Assembly (NCBI GenBank): GCA_016930895.1
Contig: JAFGFV010000065.1
Location: 1-9,295 of the forward strand
Length of the DNA: 9,295 nt
Origin: Spirochaetales bacterium
GTDB taxonomy: Bacteria > Spirochaetota > Spirochaetia > SZUA-6 > DRHE01
Direction of reading: 5' to 3'
The position numbers were made by a program, and so were the translations under genes. Of the stretch, positions 1 to 6,065 are shown piece after piece (the first letter of the stretch is position 1; the number at the start of each line of letters is the position of its first letter). Under the pieces are notes generated by a model that did no database searches, was not told the DNA's origin, and saw only the letters and a list, made by a program, of their open reading frames with translations.

Positions 1-56
1 AACTCCTCCAGCCTCAGGTCGTTCTTCCCATACAGCCGCACTGCCTTGGTCTTCAT
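1..56 (-). CDS. Medium-chain (zinc-type) alcohol/polyol dehydrogenase, N-terminal 18 codons only
   Basis: Reading the minus strand from the ATG at 56-54 gives M-K-T-K-A-V-R-L-Y-G-K-N-D-L-R-L-E-E before the window ends. The pattern M-K-x-x-A-V-x-x-x-G-x-x-D-L-R-L-E-E is the usual first beta-strand of the GroES-like domain in medium-chain dehydrogenases such as sorbitol, threonine or alcohol dehydrogenases. AGGAG (complement of 66-70) sits 9 nt upstream of the ATG and supports the start. The gene lies 59 nt beyond the MtlD-family stop on the same strand, so it is probably the next cistron of the minus operon. A polyol or sugar dehydrogenase would suit the locus, but zinc ligands, the nucleotide-binding fold and substrate class all lie outside the window. 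Confidence 0.72.
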   Translation of the reverse strand, partial: MKTKAVRLYGKNDLRLEE

Positions 57-115
57 CTTATCCCTCTCCTCGCCTGCCTCGTGTCGATTCGCAGAGTTCC
101 CTCGCCGACTGCTGC

Positions 116-1318
116 CTACGCTTGCCCGGTCCACTGCTTGCGCAGCCCTTGGAGCTCCCGGTAGGACTCGACGATCTTCTTCCCGAGAGCGCTCTGAGGA
201 TCGACCCCGGAAACTTCCCTGAGAGCTTCTTCGATCCCCTTTTCTCCGATCAGCCCCTGGAGCTTCACCGCTGCGGGGTCCTCCGGGTAGTCGTAGCAGT
301 AAGCTGCCCCGCAGATCACCGCCACATACCCCGGGAACACCTCCTGGGCCAGGCACAGCCTGGCGCTGCCGATCAGGCGATCCTCGGGGCCGAGCTTGCG
401 CAGGGGATCCCGGGCCACCCGGGTCACGGTGTCCATGATCATGGGGTTAGAGAAGCGAATCCGCACGTCCTCAAGGATCGCCCGATGCTCCTCTGCGTCG
501 AGATCCTGCGGGTACATCTTCACCAGAGCCTGCGCGGTCTCCTCGAGCGCCCGGCCGAAGATGCCGCTGAGATACTCATCCTCGAAAGGCTCGTGCACGT
601 AGGTGTAGCCCTTGAGGTAGCCGATGTAGCCAAGGGCCGCGTGCCCGAGGTTGTGGGTGAACAGCTTGCGCTCCACCTCCGCCTTGAAGTTGGACACTGG
701 ATGCATCCCCTCGATGGGCGGCTGCGGGGCCTTGACCGCCTTTCCGTCGAAGGGCAGCTTGTGATAGGAGTCAGCGACAACGAAGAGGGGATCGATCCCC
801 TTGAAACGATCGCTCGGTGCGGGCACCATGCGGGCGACGCTCGTCCCGGCGAAGCCCACGTGGTCTTCCGCCCAACTGCGGTCGCTTTGGTCCAGGAGGC
901 CAAGGACCGCTTCCCTGAGGGCCGCGAAGGCGCCGTAGGAGTTCTCGCAGAGGTACACGTCGATCGGACCGCCCTGCGTCGCCTTACGTCTGCGGATCCC
1001 CTCGGCGATGAGCCGAGCGATCGCCTTCAGGTTTTCGACTCCCACGGCCGTGCCGGCGACCTCCGCCCGGGCAAATGCGTCGGCCACCTCCGGCACCTGG
1101 TCGGTGCCCAAGGCTTCAATGTGCTCGATGGTCATGTCGACCTCTTGCTTGGTGTACGCGTCGAGCAGCCGGAGGGGGTAGCGGCGGCGCTGGTTGATCA
1201 GCTCCACGACGCTGCGGTCGTACTCGACGAATACCGTGTGATACCCGGCCTCGAAGAACAGCTGGCCCATGAACCCTCGTCCGATGTTGCCCGCTCCGAA
1301 TTGAACGGCGATTTTCAT
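116..1318 (-). CDS. mtlD: Mannitol-1-phosphate 5-dehydrogenase family protein
   Basis: A 400-residue member of the polyol-specific long-chain dehydrogenase family, which interconverts a polyol (classically mannitol 1-phosphate) and a ketose (fructose 6-phosphate) with NAD(H) in the cytoplasm. The Rossmann motif G-A-G-N-I-G-R-G-F is at residues 8-16 and the family C-E-N motif at 124-126. The catalytic K-x4-N-x2-H cluster is in K-L-F-T-H-N-L-G-H (K218, N223, H226), followed by G-Y-I-G-Y-L-K-G-Y. R-D-P-L-R-K-L is at 303-309. Length is close to the family norm of about 380. The ATG is supported by AAGGAG (complement of 1328-1333) 9 nt upstream. It lies 180 nt after the permease stop on the same strand. 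The family is clear but the substrate is not: no mannitol PTS is in view and the neighbours import unphosphorylated sugars, so a related polyol or polyol phosphate is possible. Confidence 0.88.
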   Translation of the reverse strand: MKIAVQFGAGNIGRGFMGQLFFEAGYHTVFVEYDRSVVELINQRRRYPLRLLDAYTKQEVDMTIEHIEALGTDQVPEVADAFARAEVAGTAVGVENLKAIARLIAEGIRRRKATQGGPIDVYLCENSYGAFAALREAVLGLLDQSDRSWAEDHVGFAGTSVARMVPAPSDRFKGIDPLFVVADSYHKLPFDGKAVKAPQPPIEGMHPVSNFKAEVERKLFTHNLGHAALGYIGYLKGYTYVHEPFEDEYLSGIFGRALEETAQALVKMYPQDLDAEEHRAILEDVRIRFSNPMIMDTVTRVARDPLRKLGPEDRLIGSARLCLAQEVFPGYVAVICGAAYCYDYPEDPAAVKLQGLIGEKGIEEALREVSGVDPQSALGKKIVESYRELQGLRKQWTGQA

Positions 1319-1470
1319 GTTGCGCTACTCCTTGGTTGCTCCCTCGATTCGCATGTCCTGCCCCGGCCGCGCCCGCCCAGGGTCCACGAGGTGAAACACT
1401 TCCGACGCCCCGCCAGCGCGCAGGCCAGAGAAGCCCGCAGCGGGCGGCGTCGATCGGATCTTCTGTTCGG

Positions 1471-1494
1471 GCCGGGGTGCTCGAGAGCCCCGGC
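1471..1494 (-). other. Intercistronic hairpin after the permease gene
   Basis: A perfect 7-bp GC stem (GCCGGGG at 1471-1477, CCCCGGC at 1488-1494) encloses a 10-nt loop. On the minus strand it begins 4 nt past the permease stop. No T-run follows in that direction, so a rho-independent terminator is unlikely. An mRNA 3'-end stabiliser or processing barrier separating the transporter genes from mtlD is more plausible. The rest of the 180-nt gap holds a weaker 13-bp palindrome (1433-1445) and the mtlD ribosome binding site. I see no convincing promoter there. Confidence 0.5.
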
Positions 1495-1498
1495 GCTC

Positions 1499-2488
1499 TC
1501 AGGTCTTCTCTTCTCTGGCGAACAGCACCGCAAGGATGATCACCAGGCCACGCACGAGCATCTGGACGTGGGTGCTGAAGCCGAGAATGATCAAACCGTT
1601 GTTGAGGGCGCCGATGACCAGAGCGCCTACCAGGGAACCGAAGATGGTGCCCTTGCCGCCGAACAGGCTCGTGCCCCCCAGAATCACTGCGGCGATGACG
1701 TTGAGCTCCATCCCCTCGCCGGTTCCCGGCCTGGAGGCGTGCATCCTCGAGGAGAGAATGACCCCAGCGAACGCCGCCAGCAGACCCATGATGATGAAGG
1801 CGATGATGATCGTCCTGTCGGTCTTGATCCCGGTGAAGCGGGCCGCTTCCTTGTTTCCCCCGGTGGCATAAATGTACCGGCCGAGGGACGTGTAGCTCAG
1901 AATGATGTGGGCGATGATCAGGGTCACGATGGTCCAGAAAATGGCTACAGGAAGCACCCCAAAGACCTGCCCGTCGCCGAAGGCCCGCCAGTAGGACTCC
2001 GTGTAGATGACCACGGGCTTGGTGCCCGTCACCATCATGGCCGCGCCCCGTACGACGCCCATCATACCGAGGGTCGCAAGGAATGACGGGATCCTACCCT
2101 TGGTGACCAGCATTCCGTTCACGAAGCCGACGCCCACCCCGATCGCCAGACCCACGAGCAGTCCGAGGAGGGTGGAGCCGGTCGCCTCCACGACGAGCCC
2201 GGTGATCATGGCGGCGAACGACAGAGTGGAAGCAACGGACAGGTCAATGTTGGCCGACACGATCACCATGGTCATACCGCAGGCCATGATCGCGATCATG
2301 GCCACCTGCCGGCCGATGTTCGCGAAGTTCGCGAGGGTGAAGAAGTTGGGGTTGGCGACGCTGAACACGATCACCACGATGATCAGCGCCAGGACGGCGA
2401 TATTGTCCCGAAGGTAGTTCCAGACGGCGGCTAAGGTCCTGGCCACGCCCCCTGCCGTGGATACCGTGGCGTTTCTTGCTTGAGCCAT
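1499..2488 (-). CDS. Sugar ABC transporter permease (RbsC/CUT2 type)
   Basis: A 329-residue inner-membrane permease of the ribose/xylose/inositol-type (CUT2, BPD_transp_2) ABC family. It is mostly hydrophobic, with clear membrane segments near residues 30-46, 62-78, 84-100, 105-124, 176-198, 226-246, 261-272 and 283-323. Family hallmarks are N-I-D-L-S-V-A-S at 80-87, G-x-N-x-E-A-A-R-x-x-G-I at 210-221 (the cytoplasmic loop expected to contact the ATPase) and G-E-G-M-E-L-x-x-I-A-A-V-I-L-G-G-T-S at 257-274. Length is typical. GGGAGGAA (complement of 2495-2502) precedes the ATG by 6 nt. Only 20 nt separate it from the ATPase stop, so the two are cotranscribed and probably form one transporter with the binding protein at 7202-8374 on the other strand. 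The substrate (pentose, hexose, inositol or polyol) cannot be told from the permease. Confidence 0.94.
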   Translation of the reverse strand: MAQARNATVSTAGGVARTLAAVWNYLRDNIAVLALIIVVIVFSVANPNFFTLANFANIGRQVAMIAIMACGMTMVIVSANIDLSVASTLSFAAMITGLVVEATGSTLLGLLVGLAIGVGVGFVNGMLVTKGRIPSFLATLGMMGVVRGAAMMVTGTKPVVIYTESYWRAFGDGQVFGVLPVAIFWTIVTLIIAHIILSYTSLGRYIYATGGNKEAARFTGIKTDRTIIIAFIIMGLLAAFAGVILSSRMHASRPGTGEGMELNVIAAVILGGTSLFGGKGTIFGSLVGALVIGALNNGLIILGFSTHVQMLVRGLVIILAVLFAREEKT

Positions 2489-2508
2489 GAGTGGTTCCTC
2501 CCAAGTGA

Positions 2509-4095
2509 TTACCGGATCGGGGCGTCAGCGTCCCGGGTGGGCGGGCTCGCGGCGTCGAGGATGATGCCCTGGATCGCCCTGTGCAGGATTTCCTCCTGGA
2601 TCGGGACCTCGTTGGAGAACTCCTTGATAATCTCCCCGCGGTACAGGACGATGATTCGGTCGCAGACCTGAATGATCTCGTTGAGTTCCGAGGAGAACAG
2701 CAGCACGCCGCAGCGCTTGTCCCGGACCATGTTCCGCAGGCCTTGGCGCAGCTCGGACTTGGTCTTGACGTCGATCCCGACGGTGGGCTCGTCGAGGATG
2801 AGCAGCTTCGGATCCCGAATCAGCCACTTGCCCACCACGACCTTCTGTTGATTGCCGCCGCTGAGGAAAGCGGTCTTCTGCCGGATGCTGGGGGTCTTGA
2901 TTTCCAGGGCCGATACCTGGGCACCCACCCGTTTGCGGGCTTCCCGGCGGTTGAACCAGCCGGCCCGGGAGAGGTCGCGGACCATCGACAGGGCGATGTT
3001 CTCCTCGACGGAGTGCATGAGCACGAGCCCCTGCTGGCGCCGGTCTTCAGGGACCAGGGCCATTCCGCCGGCAACGGCGTCCCAGGGGCAGCGAATTGAG
3101 GCTTCCCGTCCATCCAGGAAGATCCGACCGTTGTCGCCGGGACTGATTCCGAACACCGCCCGGGCTATCTCGCTCTTGCCGCTTCCCATCAGGCCGGTGA
3201 TTCCCACCACTTCGCCGTAGCTGACGTGAAAGCTCACGTTCCTGACTCGGTGTCTCCAGGACAGGCCCTCCACCCGGAGCAGAGAGTCTTCCTGGGCGCC
3301 CGAAGAGACCTCCCCGTGATGGAGCATGGCCTCGAGCTTCTTTCCCGTCATGAGCTCGATCAGCTGTTCCATGTACACCTCGTCGAGGTCCTTGGTGGCG
3401 ACCTTGTTCCCGTCCCTCAGGACAGTGACCCGGTCGCAGTTACGGAAGATCTCTTCCAGGCGGTGGGAGATGTAGATGATCGAGACTCCTCGGGCCTTGA
3501 GGTTCATGATGATCTGGTACAGGGTGTCTTCCTCTTCCTTGGTCAGGGAGGCGGTCGGCTCGTCCATGATCAGGATCCGGGTGTCCCGGGAAAGGGCTTT
3601 GAGCACTTCCACGATCTGGCAATAGCCCCGGCTCAGGTGCATGACCTTCTTCTTGAGATCGAAGTGCTCGTGGACGTTGTACTTTTCCATCAGTTCCCGG
3701 GTGTCCTGGTAGAGCCTGCGGTTGTTCAGAAAGCGCATCGTCTTCATCGGCTCGTTGCCCAGGTAGATGTTCTGAGCCACGTCCAGTTGCGGGACCAGGC
3801 TGAGCTCCTGGAAGATCATGCCGATCCCGTGGGCGTGTGCTTCCTCAGGGGTGTGGATCTCCGCCGGCCTGCCCTCCAGGAGGATGTCTCCGGTGTCCTT
3901 GGTATAGACCCCCATGATGATCTTCATCAGGGTCGACTTTCCCGCGCCGTTTTCACCGACGAGGGCGTGCACCTCCCCCCTGCGCAGCTCGAAGTCCACG
4001 CCCCGCAGGGCCTGAACCCCGGGAAAGGCCTTCTTGATGTTCAGCAGCTGCAGGATATGCTGGTTGTCCGTGACCTGCCCTGCTCCATGGGCCAT
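2509..4095 (-). CDS. Sugar ABC transporter ATP-binding protein, two nucleotide-binding domains (RbsA/MglA type)
   Basis: A 528-residue cytoplasmic ATPase with the tandem domains usual for CUT2 sugar importers. Domain 1 has Walker A G-E-N-G-A-G-K-S at 47-54, Q-loop Q96, signature L-S-R-G-Y at 154-158, Walker B I-L-I-M-D-E at 174-179 and switch H211. Domain 2 has G-L-M-G-S-G-K-S at 301-308, P-E-D-R at 349-352, signature L-S-G-G-N-Q-Q at 411-417 and L-L-I-L-D-E at 431-436, with S-S-E where a switch His would be. E. coli RbsA-like domain 2 normally has Arg for the Walker lysine, so the lysine here is notable. I chose the ATG at 4095 because the AAAGGAG at 4108-4114 lies 12 nt upstream of it but directly abuts the alternative ATG at 4107, which would give 532 residues. 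It sits 20 nt upstream of the permease gene and about 55 nt after the cupin gene. Confidence 0.95.
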   Translation of the reverse strand: MAHGAGQVTDNQHILQLLNIKKAFPGVQALRGVDFELRRGEVHALVGENGAGKSTLMKIIMGVYTKDTGDILLEGRPAEIHTPEEAHAHGIGMIFQELSLVPQLDVAQNIYLGNEPMKTMRFLNNRRLYQDTRELMEKYNVHEHFDLKKKVMHLSRGYCQIVEVLKALSRDTRILIMDEPTASLTKEEEDTLYQIIMNLKARGVSIIYISHRLEEIFRNCDRVTVLRDGNKVATKDLDEVYMEQLIELMTGKKLEAMLHHGEVSSGAQEDSLLRVEGLSWRHRVRNVSFHVSYGEVVGITGLMGSGKSEIARAVFGISPGDNGRIFLDGREASIRCPWDAVAGGMALVPEDRRQQGLVLMHSVEENIALSMVRDLSRAGWFNRREARKRVGAQVSALEIKTPSIRQKTAFLSGGNQQKVVVGKWLIRDPKLLILDEPTVGIDVKTKSELRQGLRNMVRDKRCGVLLFSSELNEIIQVCDRIIVLYRGEIIKEFSNEVPIQEEILHRAIQGIILDAASPPTRDADAPIR

Positions 4096-4107
4096 GATTG
4101 CTACCAT

Positions 4108-4114
4108 CTCCTTT
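4108..4114 (-). promoter_or_regulatory. Ribosome binding site deciding the ABC ATPase start
   Basis: AAAGGAG on the minus strand touches the ATG at 4107-4105 with no spacer, which a ribosome could not use well. It lies 12 nt before the in-frame ATG at 4095-4093, which is workable though slightly long. The first four codons of the longer reading are therefore probably not translated. Confidence 0.6.
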
Positions 4115-4149
4115 GCGACTACGTCGTGGGGCTACATCCTACCACGCCC

Positions 4150-4515
4150 TTACCCGTTCCGACAGGGGGGCTTGGACTCGGCTTCTGCACCCTTCGGGAC
4201 CACGCAGATGAAGCCGAAGGGCTCGGCGTCGCTGGCGTTGATCCACTGGTGCTCTTCGTCGCCGGGGACGAATACCGCAGTCCCGGGTTTCAGGGGCTTC
4301 TCGGGGAACTGACCTTTGATCCTTCCCTCGCCCCGCACGACGAACACTTCGTGCTCGTGGGGGTGATGACCGTAGCTGGACTTGCCCCCGGGCGGGATCT
4401 CGATGTAGCGCAGCTCGAAGCTTGGCGCGCCGATCTCGCTCGTCAGCATCCAGTAGATCTTGTTGCCCGACCTGGTCTGGCACATGACGTCGTCCCTGAT
4501 GTCCACCATGTACAT
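4150..4515 (-). CDS. Small single-domain cupin protein
   Basis: A 121-residue cytoplasmic protein with one conserved cupin beta-barrel (Cupin_2 type). Motif 1 is G-G-K-S-S-Y-G-H-H-P-H-E-H-E-V-F, starting near residue 43, with H50, H51, H53, H55 and E56 as candidate metal ligands. Motif 2, G-T-A-V-F-V-P-G-D-E-E-H-Q-W-I-N, gives H89 and N93. Small cupins of this kind include sugar isomerases and epimerases, ring-opening enzymes such as KdgF, dioxygenases and sugar-sensing proteins, so the reaction is not fixed. Being first in an operon with a sugar transporter suggests anomer or isomer handling of the imported sugar (inference). The start is taken at 4515 because a strong AGGAGGAGG is 6 nt upstream. 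A longer in-frame reading to 4551 would overlap the promoter start region and is rejected. About 55 nt separate it from the ATPase gene. Confidence 0.85.
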   Translation of the reverse strand: MYMVDIRDDVMCQTRSGNKIYWMLTSEIGAPSFELRYIEIPPGGKSSYGHHPHEHEVFVVRGEGRIKGQFPEKPLKPGTAVFVPGDEEHQWINASDAEPFGFICVVPKGAEAESKPPCRNG

Positions 4516-4521
4516 GGTTTG

Positions 4522-4530
4522 CCTCCTCCT
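4522..4530 (-). promoter_or_regulatory. Ribosome binding site deciding the cupin start
   Basis: AGGAGGAGG on the minus strand lies 6 nt before the ATG at 4515-4513. It lies inside the longer in-frame reading from 4551, so it selects the internal ATG as the true start. A second in-frame ATG two codons further on (4509) is less well spaced. Confidence 0.8.
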
Positions 4531-4551
4531 GGCGTATAACAACTGATGCAA

Positions 4552-4567
4552 TGTAACAATTGTTAAA
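4552..4567. promoter_or_regulatory. Operator A (16-bp inverted repeat) at the minus-strand transcription start
   Basis: TGTAACAATTGTTAAA contains the perfect 12-bp palindrome TAACAATTGTTA (4554-4565). It matches operator B (4732-4747) at 13 of 16 positions. Both fit the symmetric consensus TGTAACA-NN-TGTTACA with one mismatch each. The site starts about 6 nt downstream of the minus-strand -10 box, so a bound protein would block initiation. The centre is AT rather than the CG typical of LacI-family operators, so the regulator family is left open. Confidence 0.75.
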
Positions 4568-4572
4568 AGTAA

Positions 4573-4601
4573 CCTATATCACCATATTGGGGTTCTGTCA
4601 A
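4573..4601 (-). promoter_or_regulatory. Sigma-70-like promoter of the cupin-ABC-mtlD operon
   Basis: On the minus strand a perfect TTGACA -35 box (complement of 4596-4601) is followed by a 17-nt spacer and TATAGG (complement of 4573-4578) as the -10 box. Initiation is expected near 4566, inside operator A. This leaves a leader of about 50 nt before the cupin ATG, with no room for a riboswitch. Confidence 0.75.
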
Positions 4602-4612
4602 GCGGAATCTCC

Positions 4613-4671
4613 GGGGTTGGCGTCGGTTCCGATCGTCCAACCCCCCGAGTTTCATCCGAAGATGGCTCGGG
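4613..4671. repeat. Two adjacent GC-rich inverted repeats between the divergent promoters
   Basis: Repeat 1 has arms GGGGTTGG (4613-4620) and CCAACCCC (4637-4644), an 8-bp perfect match around a 16-nt centre that itself holds CGG-TT-CCG. Repeat 2 has arms CCCGAG (4644-4649) and CTCGGG (4666-4671) around an inner CATC-CGAA-GATG. Both lie upstream of both -35 boxes, so they should not be transcribed from these promoters. If functional, they act as DNA sites. This GC-rich core differs from the AT-rich flanks of the intergenic region. In GC-rich DNA such repeats can also arise by chance. Confidence 0.45.
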
Positions 4672-4700
4672 AAATCCCGTTGTATTATTGAGATTTCTGG

Positions 4701-4729
4701 TTGACAACCCGGGAATTCTAGTCTATGCT
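4701..4729 (+). promoter_or_regulatory. Sigma-70-like promoter of the Gfo/Idh-isomerase-binding protein operon
   Basis: A perfect TTGACA -35 box (4701-4706), a 17-nt spacer and TATGCT as the -10 box (4724-4729). Initiation is expected near 4736, within operator B, giving a leader of about 65 nt before the ATG at 4802. The arrangement mirrors the minus-strand promoter at 4573-4601. Confidence 0.78.
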
Positions 4730-4731
4730 CC

Positions 4732-4747
4732 GGTAACAAGTGTTACA
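4732..4747. promoter_or_regulatory. Operator B (16-bp inverted repeat) at the plus-strand transcription start
   Basis: GGTAACAAGTGTTACA has perfect 6-bp arms GTAACA (4733-4738) and TGTTAC (4741-4746) around AG. It starts 3 nt past the -10 box and covers the expected +1, the classic position for a repressor operator. It is a near copy of operator A at 4552-4567. A looser inverted repeat TACAAT-N6-ATTGTA (4744-4761) overlaps its right edge, and a half-site TGTTAA lies at 4773-4778. Confidence 0.75.
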
Positions 4748-4801
4748 ATTATCTGATTGTACATATCTGTTCTGTTAAATCGCTCAGCAAGGAGGTCTAT
4801 C

Positions 4802-5974
4802 ATGGCACTTGGTAGAAAGCTGAAGTACGGGATGGTCGGCGGCGGACCGGATGCCTTCATAGGCGGCGCCCATCGCATGGCCGCAGCCCTCGACCAGAAC
4901 ATGGAGCTGGTGGCGGGCGCATTCTCCTCGAAACCCGAGAAGTCCCGCCAGCAGGGCGAGGCGCTTCTGCTGGACTCCAGGAGGGTCTACGGCTCGTTTC
5001 AGGAGATGGCTGAGAAGGAGGCCAGGCTCCCGGTGGGCGAGCGCATTGACTTCGTGTCCATCGTGACGCCGAACAACGTCCACCACCCGGCAGCCAAGGC
5101 CTTTCTAGAGGCGGGCTTCAACGTGGTATGCGACAAGCCGATGACCACGACCGTGCAGGAAGCGGAAGACCTCTGCAAGCTAGTCAAGAAGCACGACGTG
5201 ATCTTCTGCCTGACTCACAACTACACGGGCTACCCCCTGGTCAAGCAGGCCAAGGCCATGGTCAAGGAGGGCAAGATCGGTAAGATCCGCAAGGTGGTTG
5301 TGGAGTATCCCCAGGGCTGGCTCTCGACGCCCATCGACGCCGAGGGCATGAAGCAGGCCGCCTGGCGCACCGACCCTGCCCAGGCCGGCGCATCCTCATG
5401 CATGGGTGACCTGGGCTCTCACGCCGAGAACCTGGCCCGGTACATCACGGGCCTGGAGATCGAAGAACTGTGCGCGGACATGACCACCTTCGTCCCCGGC
5501 CGGCGGCTGGAGGACGACGCAAACGTGCTGATCCATTACAAGGGCGGGGCCCGGGGGGTCCTGTACGCCTCCCAGATTTCTCCCGGGGAGGAGAACAACC
5601 TCCGCATTCGGATCTACGGCGAGACCGGCGCCCTCGAGTGGCACCAGGAAAATCCGAACTACCTGTATGCCCGCTACCTGGACCGTCCGGGGGAGACCTA
5701 CACCAGGGGCAGCGGTTATCTCGGCGAGGCGGCGGCTTCGAACACGCGCATACCTTCCGGCCATCCCGAGGGCTGGGTGGAAGCCTTCGCCAACGTCTAC
5801 AGGGCCGCCGGCAACACCATGATCGCTAGGCTGACCGGACAGAAGCCCTCGGCTCTGAGTCTGGACTTCCCGACGGTGCAGGACGGGGCCCATGGCGTGC
5901 ACTTCATCGTCAAGACCGTCGAAAGCGGCAAGAAGCGCGGCTGGGTGAACGCCGCCTACGCGCCGCCGGCGTAG
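4802..5974 (+). CDS. Gfo/Idh/MocA family NAD(P)-dependent sugar oxidoreductase
   Basis: A 390-residue cytoplasmic dehydrogenase with an N-terminal Rossmann domain and a C-terminal substrate domain. Visible are G-M-V-G-G-G (10-15) for nucleotide binding, S-I-V-T-P-N (86-91), the active-site C-D-K-P (110-113, Asp in place of the usual Glu of E-K-P, with K112 as the likely catalytic lysine), A-W-R-T-D-P (187-192), G-D-L-G-S-H (202-207, H207 likely active-site) and S-G-H-P-E-G-W-V-E-A-F-A-N (319-331). Family members oxidise or reduce sugars, inositols, or C3 of glycosides. The exact substrate is unknown. The start at 4802 has AAGGAGG (4789-4795) 6 nt upstream. An in-frame ATG at 4757 lacks a ribosome site and lies just past the predicted transcription start. 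It is the first gene of the plus operon, followed 91 nt later by a TIM-barrel partner; from memory these two protein types often occur side by side. Confidence 0.92.
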   Translation: MALGRKLKYGMVGGGPDAFIGGAHRMAAALDQNMELVAGAFSSKPEKSRQQGEALLLDSRRVYGSFQEMAEKEARLPVGERIDFVSIVTPNNVHHPAAKAFLEAGFNVVCDKPMTTTVQEAEDLCKLVKKHDVIFCLTHNYTGYPLVKQAKAMVKEGKIGKIRKVVVEYPQGWLSTPIDAEGMKQAAWRTDPAQAGASSCMGDLGSHAENLARYITGLEIEELCADMTTFVPGRRLEDDANVLIHYKGGARGVLYASQISPGEENNLRIRIYGETGALEWHQENPNYLYARYLDRPGETYTRGSGYLGEAAASNTRIPSGHPEGWVEAFANVYRAAGNTMIARLTGQKPSALSLDFPTVQDGAHGVHFIVKTVESGKKRGWVNAAYAPPA

Positions 5975-6049
5975 AGCAAAGTGGACCGGCCCGGAGGACC
6001 GCCGCGTTGGGCGGGGACTCGCCGGGGCGGCACGGAATAACGTCAAATC

Positions 6050-6055
6050 AGGAGG
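6050..6055 (+). promoter_or_regulatory. Ribosome binding site of the TIM-barrel isomerase gene
   Basis: AGGAGG lies 10 nt before the ATG at 6066 and 4 nt before an in-frame TTG at 6060. The ATG is preferred because its codon and spacing are both normal. The TTG reading would add only two residues. The preceding gap (5975-6049) has a small CCGCC/GGCGG hairpin (5999-6014) but no U-tract and no clear promoter. Confidence 0.65.
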
Positions 6056-6065
6056 ACTGTTGAAC

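Noticed and set aside
122..2086. A 654-codon open frame on the plus strand opposite mtlD and the permease gene
   Set aside because: It runs antisense to two confident genes and across the gap between them, has no recognisable motifs, and its composition is what GC-rich antisense codon bias produces.
3226..4539. A 437-codon plus-strand frame opposite the ABC ATPase and cupin genes
   Set aside because: It is antisense to genes with clear Walker and cupin motifs, runs through the gap between them, and has no motif of its own.
4516..4551. N-terminal extension of the cupin protein to the ATG at 4551
   Set aside because: No ribosome binding site precedes it. The strong AGGAGGAGG at 4522-4530 lies inside it, and it would leave a leader of only about 15 nt after the predicted start of transcription.
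4552..4567. Operator A as a LacI-type catabolite-responsive (cre) element
   Set aside because: The palindrome centre is AT rather than CG and the half-site TGTAACA does not fit the cre consensus, so no regulator family is assigned.
4757..4801. N-terminal extension of the Gfo/Idh protein to 4757
   Set aside because: There is no ribosome binding site before it, the added residues are not family-like, and an ideal AAGGAGG serves the ATG at 4802.
4748..4801. Riboswitch in the leader of the plus operon
   Set aside because: The leader is only about 65 nt, part of it is operator sequence, and no known aptamer pattern or terminator/antiterminator pair is visible.
5999..6014. CCGCC/GGCGG hairpin between the Gfo/Idh and isomerase genes as a terminator
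   Set aside because: The stem is only 5 bp, has no U-tract, and sits between two genes that look cotranscribed.
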